Part shown: piece by piece, positions 55,231-63,937 of the stretch
How the letters are laid out: each line of letters begins with the position of its first letter
Position numbering within the stretch: the first letter of the stretch is position 1
Assembly: GCA_937925095.1 (NCBI GenBank)
Contig: CALEXX010000062.1
Location: 3,989 to 67,988 of the forward strand
Direction of reading: 5' to 3'
DNA length: 64,000 bases
From: an uncultured Leptotrichia sp.
Lineage (GTDB): Bacteria; Fusobacteriota; Fusobacteriia; Fusobacteriales; Leptotrichiaceae
Position numbers and translations under genes: made by a program
Notes under the pieces: generated by a model
Seen by the model: the letters and a program-made list of their open reading frames with translations, nothing else
Database searches by the model: none
Told to the model about the DNA's origin: nothing

Positions 55231-56910
55231 TTAATCTAATATTTCAATTGCACCTTCTGCAGCAGAAGATACATGTATCGCATATTTTTTCAGATATCCT
55301 TTTACTTCAATTTTAAATGGTTCCAATTTAGCTTTTCTAGCTTCAATTTCTTCATCTGAAATCTTTATATTAATTTTTCTGTTTGGAATATCAATTTCAA
55401 CAATATCTCCATCCTGAACTATTGCAATATTTCCACCTGAAGCGGCTTCCGGTGAAACATGACCGATTGAAGCCCCTCTTGTTGCTCCTGAAAATCTTCC
55501 ATCAGTAATCAATGCAACATCCTTATCAAGTCCCATTCCTGCAATCATTGCTGTTGGTGATAACATTTCCCTCATTCCAGGTCCACCTTTTGGTCCTTCA
55601 TATCTAATAACTACCACATCTCCAGCTATAATTTTTCCACCAACAATGGCATCTACCGCTTCTTCTTCGCTATTAAATACTTTCGCAGGTCCTGAATGCT
55701 GCAGCATATCCGGTGCAACAGCTCCTTCTTTTACAACGCATCCGTCCGGTGCCAGATTTCCTTTTAATACAGCAATTCCTCCAGTTTGATACGCCGGCTT
55801 GTCCCAAGGCTTGATTACATCATCATCGTTAATGTATGCTTCCTTTGCCAATTCCCCTTGAGTCTGAAGTGCTACCGTCTTGGCATTTTCATGCAGTCTT
55901 CCGTTTTCAAGCATTCTTTTCATAACTCCGGTAACTCCACCGGCTCTATATAAATCTTCTATAAAATGCTCTCCGGAAGGTGATAACTTACAAATCTGAC
56001 GTGTTTTCTGGGCTATTTCATTGAAGTCATCTAAAGTCAGCTTAATTCCCGCTTCATGTGCTATTGCAGGCAAATGTAACGCTGTATTTGAAGATCCACC
56101 TAATGCCATATCTACTGCAACTGCATTTTCAAATGCTTCCCTTGTTAAAATATCACTTGGTCTTAAGTCTGCCTTTAAAACTTCCATAATTTGCATTCCT
56201 GCTTTTTTAGCAAGTCTTGCCCTTTCTGAAAATACTGCAGGAACCGTTCCGTTTCCAGGAAGCCCCATTCCAAGTGCTTCTGTAAGACAGTTCATTGTAT
56301 TTGCTGTATACATTCCTGCACATGAACCACATGTAGGACATGCCATTTCTTCAACTGAATTCAGTTCTTTTTTAGTAATTTTCCCGGTATTATATGACCC
56401 AACCGCTTCAAATACATTACTTAGTCCTATCTTCTTACCTTTGTAAACTCCTGCAAGCATTGCCCCACCACTTATAAATATTGCTGGAATATTCAATCTT
56501 GCTGCGGCAATCAGCATTCCAGGTACTACTTTATCACAGCTTGGCATAAATACAATTGCATCAAACGGAGTTGCCATTGCAACCGCTTCAATCGAATCTG
56601 CAACTATATTTCTTGTTACTAGTGAATATTTCATCCCAATATGGTTCATTGCAAGTCCGTCACAAATTCCAATTGTATTAAATTCCATTGGAACTCCGCC
56701 AGCCATTCTGATTCCGTCTTTTACCGATTGAACCAGATCCTTCAGATGAACATGTCCTGGTATTATTTCATTAAACGAATTTGCAATCCCAATTATCGGT
56801 TTATCCATTTCCTCATTTACAAACCCCAATCCCTTTAACAGTGATCTATGCGGTGCCCTTGCCGCACCTTTTGTTAAATTGTCACTTCTTTCTTTTCCTT
56901 TTGCTGTCAT
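55231..56910 (-). CDS. ilvD: Dihydroxy-acid dehydratase
   Basis: Fe-S dehydratase producing the 2-oxo acids for valine and isoleucine, 559 residues. Cluster cysteines are in MPSCDKVVPGM and CPTCGSCAGMYTANTM; other signatures are GICDGLAMNHIGM and TDGRFSGATRGASIGHVSPEA. Start at the ATG at 56910, nine bases after AGGAGA; a GTG at 56919 sits directly against that site. First gene of the ilvD-ilvA-ilvB-ilvN-leuA series. Confidence 0.97.
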   Translation of the reverse strand: MTAKGKERSDNLTKGAARAPHRSLLKGLGFVNEEMDKPIIGIANSFNEIIPGHVHLKDLVQSVKDGIRMAGGVPMEFNTIGICDGLAMNHIGMKYSLVTRNIVADSIEAVAMATPFDAIVFMPSCDKVVPGMLIAAARLNIPAIFISGGAMLAGVYKGKKIGLSNVFEAVGSYNTGKITKKELNSVEEMACPTCGSCAGMYTANTMNCLTEALGMGLPGNGTVPAVFSERARLAKKAGMQIMEVLKADLRPSDILTREAFENAVAVDMALGGSSNTALHLPAIAHEAGIKLTLDDFNEIAQKTRQICKLSPSGEHFIEDLYRAGGVTGVMKRMLENGRLHENAKTVALQTQGELAKEAYINDDDVIKPWDKPAYQTGGIAVLKGNLAPDGCVVKEGAVAPDMLQHSGPAKVFNSEEEAVDAIVGGKIIAGDVVVIRYEGPKGGPGMREMLSPTAMIAGMGLDKDVALITDGRFSGATRGASIGHVSPEAASGGNIAIVQDGDIVEIDIPNRKINIKISDEEIEARKAKLEPFKIEVKGYLKKYAIHVSSAAEGAIEILD

Positions 56911-56963
56911 TGATTTCACTCTCCTAAATTTATTTAATCTTTAATTTTTTTAACATAATATTT

Positions 56964-56997
56964 TCTAAAATAAAAGGCGATCTGTTCAAATCGCCTT
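56964..56997 (-). terminator. Terminator between the small membrane-protein gene and ilvD
   Basis: AAGGCGAT and ATCGCCTT form an eight-pair hairpin with an eight-base loop, followed on the minus strand by TTATTTTA. It ends the transcript of the 51-residue gene upstream of ilvD; T-rich DNA on the other side may make it work both ways. Confidence 0.7.
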
Positions 56998-57089
56998 AAA
57001 AAGTCTATAATTAAGATTTTATATTTCCTAAGATTTTTTTGGAATAACTGCAATTCATGATTTCCTATTAGAGTATATTATTAACGTTT

Positions 57090-57245
57090 TTAATAATAGT
57101 CTTTTCTCATTATTACTGATTCCATTTCAAAATCATTCTTGGAAACTTTCAAGGCTGAAAATTGTAATTTTTTCACGACTATGAGTCCTAGAATTTGAAT
57201 GTTAATTATGAGTAATAATATGACTAAAATTAATGTTAATGACAT
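57090..57245 (-). CDS. Small single-pass membrane protein
   Basis: 51 residues beginning MSLTLILVILLLIIN: one transmembrane helix (about 2-26) and a short charged tail (KNDFEMESVIMRKDYY). AGGAGG lies five bases before the ATG at 57245, a strong ribosome-binding site; an in-frame upstream ATG at 57275 has none. The gene stands alone between two terminators. Function unknown. Confidence 0.6.
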   Translation of the reverse strand: MSLTLILVILLLIINIQILGLIVVKKLQFSALKVSKNDFEMESVIMRKDYY

Positions 57246-57386
57246 TTTTTCCTCCTTCATTTCATGAATCTTCAAATTATTTACTAGGTTATTGTATCAA
57301 AAATAATCATTAATGTAAAATATAGGTTTTTTATATTATTAATATATATCATAAATTATTATATTCTTCATTTTTCTAGACTTCTA

Positions 57387-57423
57387 AAACATAAAACTAC
57401 CTGAAAATATTTTCCAGGTAGTT
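57387..57423 (-). terminator. Terminator after the OmpA-type lipoprotein gene
   Basis: AACTACCTG and CAGGTAGTT form a nine-pair hairpin about 15 bases after the stop codon, followed by TTATGTTTT on the minus strand. Confidence 0.8.
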
Positions 57424-57437
57424 CCGATATACTACTA

Positions 57438-58085
57438 TCACTGTTCTCTAGCTACTACTTTTATTTCAACTCTTCTGTTTTGTGCTCTTCCAGCTTCTGT
57501 AGAGTTACTTGCTATTGGCTGTCTGCTTCCATATCCAACAGAAGTTATTCTTGAACTTTTTACTCCTTTTGAGATTAAGTAAGATGATACAGAAGAAGCT
57601 CTGTTTCTTGAAAGAGGTTCATTTATTGAATCATTCCCGGTACTGTCAGTATGTCCTGATACAATTATATCACTGTCAGTGTATTTCTGTAATACTTCAG
57701 ATACTCTGTCAAGCAGATCTTCAAATTTTGGCTTTATTATACTGCTATTTGTATCAAATGTGATATTTTCAGGAGCTACAAGTCTTATTTCCCCTTGACC
57801 TGTTCTTTCAACTTCTACGCCTGAGCCTTTTAATTTAGTTTTCAACTCTTTCTCCTGTCTGTCAAATATATTTCCTATAGCCGCTCCTACCGCTGCCCCT
57901 CCAGCTGTTCCTATAACTGTTCCTTTTGTATCTTTTCCTATTGCTTGGCCTATTACAGCACCTGCCGCAGCTCCTATTCCGGCACCTACTCCTGTCTTAC
58001 TTACTTTTGTTGTTCCGTCACTTGCTGTTGTACAAGATACTACAAGTAACATTGATAACATAAATATTGTTAATAACTTTTTCAT
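57438..58085 (-). CDS. OmpA-family lipoprotein with glycine zipper (YiaD/Pal-like)
   Basis: 215 residues. Signal peptide with lipobox VVSC (Cys18), then a long Gly/Ala-rich zipper (VGAGIGAAAGAVIGQAIG and a second run, about 33-75) and a C-terminal OmpA peptidoglycan-binding domain with FDTNSSIIKP, VSGHTDSTGND, LSRNRASSVSSYL and QNRRVEIKV. It should tie the outer membrane to the wall. Its length and zipper match YiaD rather than Pal. AGGAGG precedes the ATG; transcribed divergently from dusB. Confidence 0.9.
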   Translation of the reverse strand: MKKLLTIFMLSMLLVVSCTTASDGTTKVSKTGVGAGIGAAAGAVIGQAIGKDTKGTVIGTAGGAAVGAAIGNIFDRQEKELKTKLKGSGVEVERTGQGEIRLVAPENITFDTNSSIIKPKFEDLLDRVSEVLQKYTDSDIIVSGHTDSTGNDSINEPLSRNRASSVSSYLISKGVKSSRITSVGYGSRQPIASNSTEAGRAQNRRVEIKVVAREQ

Positions 58086-58182
58086 TTTTATTCCTCCTAA
58101 TGTTTACCATTTTGGTTTGAAGAAAGTATATTCTACAAACACATCCTTTTCTGTTTGTTTTAACTTTGAAATGAATTTGTTG

Positions 58183-58210
58183 TTGTAATTCCCTTTAAAC
58201 GTGATATAAT
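58183..58210 (+). promoter_or_regulatory. Promoter of dusB
   Basis: TTGTAA (58183-58188) and TATAAT (58205-58210) are 16 bases apart. Transcription would begin near 58217, downstream of an ATG at 58212, which therefore cannot be the start; the next in-frame ATG is at 58263. Confidence 0.65.
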
Positions 58211-58262
58211 AATGGCTACATTACTATTAGTTGTAATTACAAAATTAAAGGGGAAAAATTTT

Positions 58263-59198
58263 ATGAAAATATATGTTGCACCAATGGCAGGAATTACTGA
58301 CTATTCCTTTAGAAAAATACTGGAAAAGTTTAGTCCTGACCTTCTTTTTACTGAAATGGTAAATGCACACCTTCTTGCCACCAATGATAAAACCACAGAA
58401 AAAGAACTTTTAAAATGTGATAGCTCTGTAAATACAGGAACACAGGTTTTCGGAAGTGACGAAGAAGAAATTGTATATTCATTTCAGAAACTCGAAAAAA
58501 TGGGCTTTAAAAAAATCAATCTTAATATGGGATGTCCCCAGCCAAAAATCATAAAAAATGGTTCAGGTTCTGCACTGCTTCCCAATACTGAATTTGTTGA
58601 GAAAATTTTATACAGATTGAAAAATATTCTATCAGACAGTACAAGAATTTCAATAAAAATACGTATAGGATATAAGGATTTTTCTGATCCTGAATTTTAT
58701 TTAAATCTTGTAAATAAATACTCTCTTGATTTCATCTGTGTTCATGGGCGTACACAGGAACAAATTTATGGTGGAAGTGCCAATTGGGATATTGTCAGTC
58801 AGCTTTCCTTACTTCCACGAAATACTGAATTCATTGGAAATGGGGATTTATTTGAACCGCATGACATTATTCAGAAAATAAAAAATTCAAACTTGGATGG
58901 GATTATGCTTGCACGTGGTGTTATTGGAAATCCATGGCTTGTTTCTCAAATAAGGGAACTTATTCAACAGGGAAAAATTTCATCTGTTCCTGATTTTTCT
59001 GAAATAAAATCCACTCTTTTAGAACATTTGGAACTTTTATTGGAAAATAAGGGAGAAATAACTGCATCCATGGAAATAAATAAATTTATAAAGCCTTATT
59101 TCAGGCCTTTTCACAATGAAAAATTAGCTGAAAAGCTTAGTGGAATCATCGTTGAAAAAAATCTTGAAAGCAAAATTAAGTTAATTTCTTCGTTATAA
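58263..59198 (+). CDS. dusB: tRNA-dihydrouridine synthase
   Basis: FMN-dependent reduction of uridines in the tRNA D-loop, 311 residues. The N-terminal YVAPMAGITDYSFR binds FMN, NMGCPQPKI holds the catalytic Cys, and VHGRTQEQIYGGSANW, GNGDLFEPHD and LARGVIGNPWL are Dus signatures. I call it DusB-like because that is the usual bacterial form; the exact subgroup is uncertain. AAGGGG is about ten bases before the ATG. One of only two plus-strand genes. Confidence 0.9.
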   Translation: MKIYVAPMAGITDYSFRKILEKFSPDLLFTEMVNAHLLATNDKTTEKELLKCDSSVNTGTQVFGSDEEEIVYSFQKLEKMGFKKINLNMGCPQPKIIKNGSGSALLPNTEFVEKILYRLKNILSDSTRISIKIRIGYKDFSDPEFYLNLVNKYSLDFICVHGRTQEQIYGGSANWDIVSQLSLLPRNTEFIGNGDLFEPHDIIQKIKNSNLDGIMLARGVIGNPWLVSQIRELIQQGKISSVPDFSEIKSTLLEHLELLLENKGEITASMEINKFIKPYFRPFHNEKLAEKLSGIIVEKNLESKIKLISSL

Positions 59199-59353
59199 AA
59201 ATTTGAATTAATTTTCTTTTTTTAATCAGAATTTTTTATAAATCCTGTATATTAAAACTTTGAAAGACAAATAAATATTGACTTTTTTCCACTATTTACT
59301 TTTTAAAAAAATAAGATATACTAGTATTAGACTATGTTAGGAGGTTAAATATT

Positions 59354-60430
59354 ATGGACAGGGAAAACTCATCTACAAATAATAACAGCAGAATAAGGGA
59401 GCTTATTTCCCGTCTTGATACGGAACATCGATTAAGTCTTTCTGAATACGAGGAAGTTTTAAAAAAACGTACAGAAGAGGATGAAAAATTTGCACAGGAA
59501 CTGGCTGTTAAATGGAGAAAAAAAATTTATGGAAACGGAGTCTACACAAGAGGACTTATAGAATTTACAAATTATTGTAAAAATAATTGCCATTACTGTG
59601 GTATTCAAAGCTCAAATCACGAAGTTGAGAGATACCGTCTTACTAAGGAAGATATCCTTTCCTGCTGCGAAGAAGGTTATAGGCTGGGATTTCGTACTTT
59701 TGTACTGCAAGGTGGGGAAGATCCCTATTTTACTGATGAGAGAATGGTGGATATAATAAAATCTATGCGGGAAAATTATCCTGACTGTGCTATCACAATA
59801 TCTATTGGTGAAAGAACAAAAGAATCCTATAAAGCTTTTTTTGATGCAGGAGCAGATAGATACCTCCTTCGTCATGAAACAGCAGATAGGGAGCATTATA
59901 ATATTTTACATCCTAAGGAACTTTCATTTGATAAACGTAGGGAATGTCTAGGATATCTAAAGGAAATAGGATATCAGGTGGGATGTGGATTTATGGTGGG
60001 TTCCCCTGGACAGACTTACCATACTCTTGCTGAGGATTTATACTTCATACAGGAATTTCAGCCTGAAATGTGCGGTATTGGACCTTTTATTCCACAGCAT
60101 TCCACGATTTTTGCAGATAAAAAACAGGGTGAACTGTCAGAAACTCTTTTTCTTCTTTCACTTTTGAGATTGATTAAGCCAAACTTGCTCATTCCATCTA
60201 CTACTGCCCTTGGAACTATTCATCCACGTGGACGTGAAATGGGAATTGATGCAGGAGCAAATGTTGTTATGCCAAATTTATCCCCTGTTTCAGTCAGAAA
60301 AAAATATGCACTCTATGATAATAAAATATGCACTGGAGATGAATCAGCACAGTGCAGAAGTTGTCTCAATCAGAGAATGTCCTCCATAGGATATGAACTT
60401 GTTACTAATCGTGGAGATATAAAAAAATAA
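59354..60430 (+). CDS. hydE: [FeFe]-hydrogenase maturation radical SAM enzyme HydE
   Basis: Radical SAM protein of 358 residues that helps build the 2Fe subcluster of [FeFe] hydrogenase. FTNYCKNNCHYCGIQ supplies the CxxxCxxC cluster ligands; VLQGGEDPYFTDE, LLRHETADREHY, GFMVGSPGQT and GPFIPQHSTIF match HydE rather than BioB. AGGAGGT precedes the ATG. hydF, hydG and the hydrogenase are not in the window, so the maturation genes are dispersed. Followed by a good terminator. Confidence 0.93.
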   Translation: MDRENSSTNNNSRIRELISRLDTEHRLSLSEYEEVLKKRTEEDEKFAQELAVKWRKKIYGNGVYTRGLIEFTNYCKNNCHYCGIQSSNHEVERYRLTKEDILSCCEEGYRLGFRTFVLQGGEDPYFTDERMVDIIKSMRENYPDCAITISIGERTKESYKAFFDAGADRYLLRHETADREHYNILHPKELSFDKRRECLGYLKEIGYQVGCGFMVGSPGQTYHTLAEDLYFIQEFQPEMCGIGPFIPQHSTIFADKKQGELSETLFLLSLLRLIKPNLLIPSTTALGTIHPRGREMGIDAGANVVMPNLSPVSVRKKYALYDNKICTGDESAQCRSCLNQRMSSIGYELVTNRGDIKK

Positions 60431-60443
60431 ATTTAGAAATCAT

Positions 60444-60488
60444 ACTGCACCCAAAATCTTTGATACAAGATTAGAGGTGCAGTTTTTT
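60444..60488 (+). terminator. Terminator after hydE
   Basis: ACTGCACC (60444-60451) pairs perfectly with GGTGCAGT (60476-60483) and is followed by six T on the plus strand. Confidence 0.88.
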
Positions 60489-60533
60489 ATGAGCAAATTA
60501 ATAGTTTTCTATTTTACCAGTTTTAATTCAATA

Positions 60534-60592
60534 TAAAAAGAACATATACTTATCCAATAAACTTATCTATATTGAATTAAGCATATGTTCTA
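60534..60592 (-). terminator. Terminator after the butanediol-dehydrogenase-like gene, in interleaved inverted repeats
   Basis: On the minus strand AGAACATATGCTTA pairs with TAAGTATATGTTCT (13 of 14) and is followed by TTTTTA. A second, perfect 13-base inverted repeat (TTAATTCAATATA at 60523-60535, its complement at 60568-60580) interleaves with it, so the two hairpins compete or form a pseudoknot. Confidence 0.65.
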
Positions 60593-60622
60593 TAAAATAA
60601 TTTCTATTTAACTTTTATTTGA

Positions 60623-61669
60623 CTATTTAGGCGATACTAAAATCTTAACCTGACTTTTCTCTTTTACAAGAGCTTCGAATCCTTCTTCAACTATATCATC
60701 TAATTTAATTCTCTTAGTTACAAGAAGATCTTTTGAGAAATATCCTTGTCCCATTAATTCAAGAACTTTAGGGAATACATCACGATAAGCAATAACTCCT
60801 TTCATTGTTTTTTCCTGAATTACTATTTCATTTGGATGAATTGTTGCAGGTTTTTCCCAGATACTTACAACTACAAGTTCTCCTCCTTTTTCTGCAACTT
60901 CAAGAGATTGAGGAAGTACTACTGGAACCCCTGTTACTTCAAACGATACATTAACTCCTCCATTAGTTTGTCTTCTAATTGATTCTACAGCATCTTCTTT
61001 TACAGGATCTACTATTATTGCTCCTAATTCTTTTGCTTTTGCTTGACGTTCAGGCGATAATTCTACTGCAAATATTCTTGACGCTCCTGCCGCTCTTAAT
61101 GCATCTATAACTAATAATCCTATAGGACCGCAACCAAATACAGCTGCTGTATCTCCGGCTTTTATTCTACTTTGTCTTACTGCATATAATCCAACTGCTG
61201 CCGGTTCTGTTAAAGCTCCTTGTTCAAAATCTACATTTTCCGGTAATTTGTGAGCCTGATCCTCATTTACAACAACGTATTCAGAGAATCCTCCTCCTCC
61301 TCCAGCTAATCCTATGAAGTTTAAGTTAGGATCTAAGTTGTATTTCCCTTTTAATCCGTCTTTTGCGTGGATGGGTTCTACAGTAACTCTATCTCCAACT
61401 TTAAATTTAGTTATTTCAGGACCAACTTCTACAACTTCTCCTGAAAATTCGTGTCCCATAACTAAAGGCGCTTTTTCTCCTGTATATGGATGTGGTTTAT
61501 CTACTGGAATAAAAATAGGTCCTCCCAAATATTCATGTAAATCACTTCCACAGATTCCACAATACTTTACTTCAATCTTAATTTGATTTGCTTTTGGTTG
61601 AGGTATTTCCAATTCTTCAACTCTTACATCATTTCTGTTGTGCCATCTAGCCGCTTTCATTTTCGACAT
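60623..61669 (-). CDS. Zinc-dependent alcohol dehydrogenase, 2,3-butanediol dehydrogenase type
   Basis: A 348-residue medium-chain dehydrogenase close to (R,R)-butanediol dehydrogenase. KYCGICGSDLHEYLGGP and LVMGHEFSGEVVEVG carry the catalytic zinc ligands; FGCGPIGLLVIDALRAAG is the NAD site, and GLAGGGGGFSEYVVV is typical of BDH. The structural-zinc lobe, normally CGxCxxCxxGxxNxC, here reads AKDGLKGKYNLDPNLNF without any of the four cysteines. A strong promoter and AGGAGG precede the ATG; it is transcribed alone. Confidence 0.87.
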   Translation of the reverse strand: MSKMKAARWHNRNDVRVEELEIPQPKANQIKIEVKYCGICGSDLHEYLGGPIFIPVDKPHPYTGEKAPLVMGHEFSGEVVEVGPEITKFKVGDRVTVEPIHAKDGLKGKYNLDPNLNFIGLAGGGGGFSEYVVVNEDQAHKLPENVDFEQGALTEPAAVGLYAVRQSRIKAGDTAAVFGCGPIGLLVIDALRAAGASRIFAVELSPERQAKAKELGAIIVDPVKEDAVESIRRQTNGGVNVSFEVTGVPVVLPQSLEVAEKGGELVVVSIWEKPATIHPNEIVIQEKTMKGVIAYRDVFPKVLELMGQGYFSKDLLVTKRIKLDDIVEEGFEALVKEKSQVKILVSPK

Positions 61670-61699
61670 TTACATCGCCTCCTATATTCTTCTCCATAT

Positions 61700-61727
61700 A
61701 TTATACCTCTATTTAGATTTATTTCAA
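61700..61727 (-). promoter_or_regulatory. Promoter of the butanediol-dehydrogenase-like gene
   Basis: TTGAAA (61722-61727) and TATAAT (61700-61705) on the minus strand are 16 bases apart, about 30 bases upstream of the ATG. Confidence 0.7.
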
Positions 61728-61789
61728 TAGCAAAATTTTAAATTTTCAAAGTTATTTTTTTCGTTAATTCAAATATTTGATTTTAACCT

Positions 61790-61828
61790 AAAAAACTGTA
61801 TTTTCCTTTTTCTGAGAAAATACAGTTT
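61790..61828 (-). terminator. Terminator after the Spy-like gene
   Basis: AAACTGTATTTTC pairs with GAAAATACAGTTT across a ten-base loop, followed by TTT on the minus strand, ten bases past the stop codon. Confidence 0.8.
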
Positions 61829-61836
61829 TATATTAT

Positions 61837-62415
61837 TTAAAATTCATCTAATACTTTTTTCTGTTCCTCTGTAAGAACACTTCTAATTTTTTCATTTCTA
61901 TCTTCTCTAAGTCTTTCGAATTCTCTTGAAAAATCTTCTTCAGATAGGAATTTTTCCTTAAGTTTTCTAACTTCTCTCTTAAAATCCCTGTCATATTTTA
62001 AAATATCTGCCTTCTGCTCATTCTTTAATTCTAAATTATCCAGCAAGTTTTTGATTTTATCATTTTTTTCTTCAAATTCGATTTTTTTACTGTTTATATA
62101 GTCATTATATAGTAAAAGCTGGTCATATGATAAAATTTTTGCTATTTCTTCATATCTTTTGCTTTCTATTTCTGATAATTTTTCTTTTTTCGTTTCATAC
62201 TTTTTAAGCATTCCGTTTACACCTTCTGCTCTTTTCTGATATCTGTTAAACACTTTTGAAAGCTGTTTCTGCTGCTGTGGAGTTGCATTAACAGCATTGT
62301 AGATTTCAGCCTTTGAGATTTTCACGGTATAAACTTTCTGGTAATAGTCTTCATATGAATATAGAAAACTGTTTATGCTCAGTATTAATGCAAATAAAAA
62401 TAATATTTTTTTCAT
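61837..62415 (-). CDS. Periplasmic Spy/LTXXQ-like helical protein
   Basis: 192 residues with signal peptide MKKILFLFALILSINSFLYS, then an almost wholly helical, charged protein. NATPQQQKQLSKVF and VLTEEQKKVLDEF resemble the LTxxQ repeats of Spy/CpxP, periplasmic chaperones of the envelope stress response, though the match is loose. Start at the ATG at 62415, six bases after GAGG; an ATG at 62427 lies over that site. Follows guaB by 49 bases. Confidence 0.6.
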   Translation of the reverse strand: MKKILFLFALILSINSFLYSYEDYYQKVYTVKISKAEIYNAVNATPQQQKQLSKVFNRYQKRAEGVNGMLKKYETKKEKLSEIESKRYEEIAKILSYDQLLLYNDYINSKKIEFEEKNDKIKNLLDNLELKNEQKADILKYDRDFKREVRKLKEKFLSEEDFSREFERLREDRNEKIRSVLTEEQKKVLDEF

Positions 62416-62464
62416 ATATCGCCTCATTTATAATAATTTTTTATTATTATAACATGTTTTTCAA

Positions 62465-63937
62465 TTAATTTGTAGAGTTATAATTTGGAGCTTCTTTTGT
62501 TATTATAACATCATGTGGATGGCTTTCCTTTAATCCTGCATTTGTTATTCTTACAAATTTTCCATTTTCTTTTAAATCTTTAACTGTAGGTGTTCCACAA
62601 TATCCCATTCCAGATCTTAATCCACCGCACATTTGATATACTGTATCCTTTAACTCTCCTTTAAATGGAACCATTGATTCTATTCCTTCAGGAACTAATT
62701 TTTCTGTTGCAGATTCAAGCTGGAAGTATCTGTCGCTGCTTCCTCTCTTCATTGCCGCAAGCGATCCCATTCCTGCATATGTTTTGTATTTTCTTCCGTT
62801 ATAAAGAATTTCTTCTCCTGGTGCTTCCTGAGTACCTGCCAGAAGTCCTCCAAGCATTACACAGTCTGCTCCTGCCGCTATTGCCTTTACAATATCCCCT
62901 GAAAGTTTTATTCCACCATCAGCGATTACTCCTACACCTTTTTCCTTACATACATCTGCCACTTCCATTACAGCAGTAATTTGTGGAACTCCAACTCCTG
63001 CAACAACTCTCGTAGTACAGATTGATCCAGGTCCAACTCCTACTTTTACTGCATTTACTCCGGCATCTATAAGTGCAAGTGCAGCTTCTTTCGTAACTAT
63101 ATTTCCACCAATCAGGTCAAGTTCAGGGAATGTTTTTCTTATTTCTCTTATTCTTTCTACTACTCCTCTTGAATGTCCATGAGCTGAATCTACTGTTACT
63201 ATGTCAACTCCGGCATCTACAAGAGCCTGTATTCTTTTAATTGTATCGCTTCCAATTCCTACAGCCGCTCCGACTCTCAATCTTCCATGAGAATCTTTAC
63301 ATGCGTTAGGATAATTTATTATGTTATCAATATCCTTTATTGTAATTAAACCTTTCAGTTTAGTTCCTTCCACAATTGGAAGTTTTTCTATTCTATGTTC
63401 AAGAAGAATTGATTTTGCTTCTTCAAGAGTAGTTCCCACAGGTGCTGTTATAAGGTTTTCCTTTGTCATTATATCTGTAACTTTTACTGATAAGTCTTCT
63501 CTGTATTTTAAATCTCTGTTTGTAATTATTCCCTTCAAATTACCTTCTTTATCTACAATAGGTAATCCTGAAATTTTGTATTCCTTCATCAGTTTATTTG
63601 CTTCCTGTAATATTGCATCTTCCCTCAAAGTTATAGGATTAGTAATCATACCGCTTTCGTATCTTTTTACCTTTTGAACTTCCTCAGCCTGTCTTTCAAT
63701 AGTCATATTCTTATGAATAAAACCTATTCCACCTTCCCTTGCTATTGCTATGGCAAGAACAGCTTCAGTTACCGTATCCATAGCCGCACTCATAATAGGG
63801 ATATTAAGTTCTAGTTTTTCTGTAACCTTTGTTTTTAATGATACTTCGTGAGGTAATATTTCAGATGCTTGAGGAATTAACAATACATCATCAAATGTCA
63901 GACCTTCAGAAATTACAATTTTGTCTTTTTGACTCAT
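62465..63937 (-). CDS. guaB: IMP dehydrogenase
   Basis: Converts IMP to XMP with NAD, the rate-limiting step of GMP synthesis. 490 residues: N-terminal barrel part LTFDDVLLIPQASEILP, two CBS domains (about 95-210), the catalytic loop GVGPGSICTTRVVAG with the active Cys, and the flap YAGMGSLAAMKRGSSDRYFQ. GGAGG precedes the ATG. No recognisable purine riboswitch lies in the remaining 63 bases to the edge. Confidence 0.97.
   Translation of the reverse strand: MSQKDKIVISEGLTFDDVLLIPQASEILPHEVSLKTKVTEKLELNIPIMSAAMDTVTEAVLAIAIAREGGIGFIHKNMTIERQAEEVQKVKRYESGMITNPITLREDAILQEANKLMKEYKISGLPIVDKEGNLKGIITNRDLKYREDLSVKVTDIMTKENLITAPVGTTLEEAKSILLEHRIEKLPIVEGTKLKGLITIKDIDNIINYPNACKDSHGRLRVGAAVGIGSDTIKRIQALVDAGVDIVTVDSAHGHSRGVVERIREIRKTFPELDLIGGNIVTKEAALALIDAGVNAVKVGVGPGSICTTRVVAGVGVPQITAVMEVADVCKEKGVGVIADGGIKLSGDIVKAIAAGADCVMLGGLLAGTQEAPGEEILYNGRKYKTYAGMGSLAAMKRGSSDRYFQLESATEKLVPEGIESMVPFKGELKDTVYQMCGGLRSGMGYCGTPTVKDLKENGKFVRITNAGLKESHPHDVIITKEAPNYNSTN

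Noticed and set aside
58212..58262. N-terminal extension of dusB from the ATG at 58212
   Set aside because: That ATG is two bases after the -10 box TATAAT, so it would not be in the transcript, and the 17 extra residues are absent from Dus proteins.
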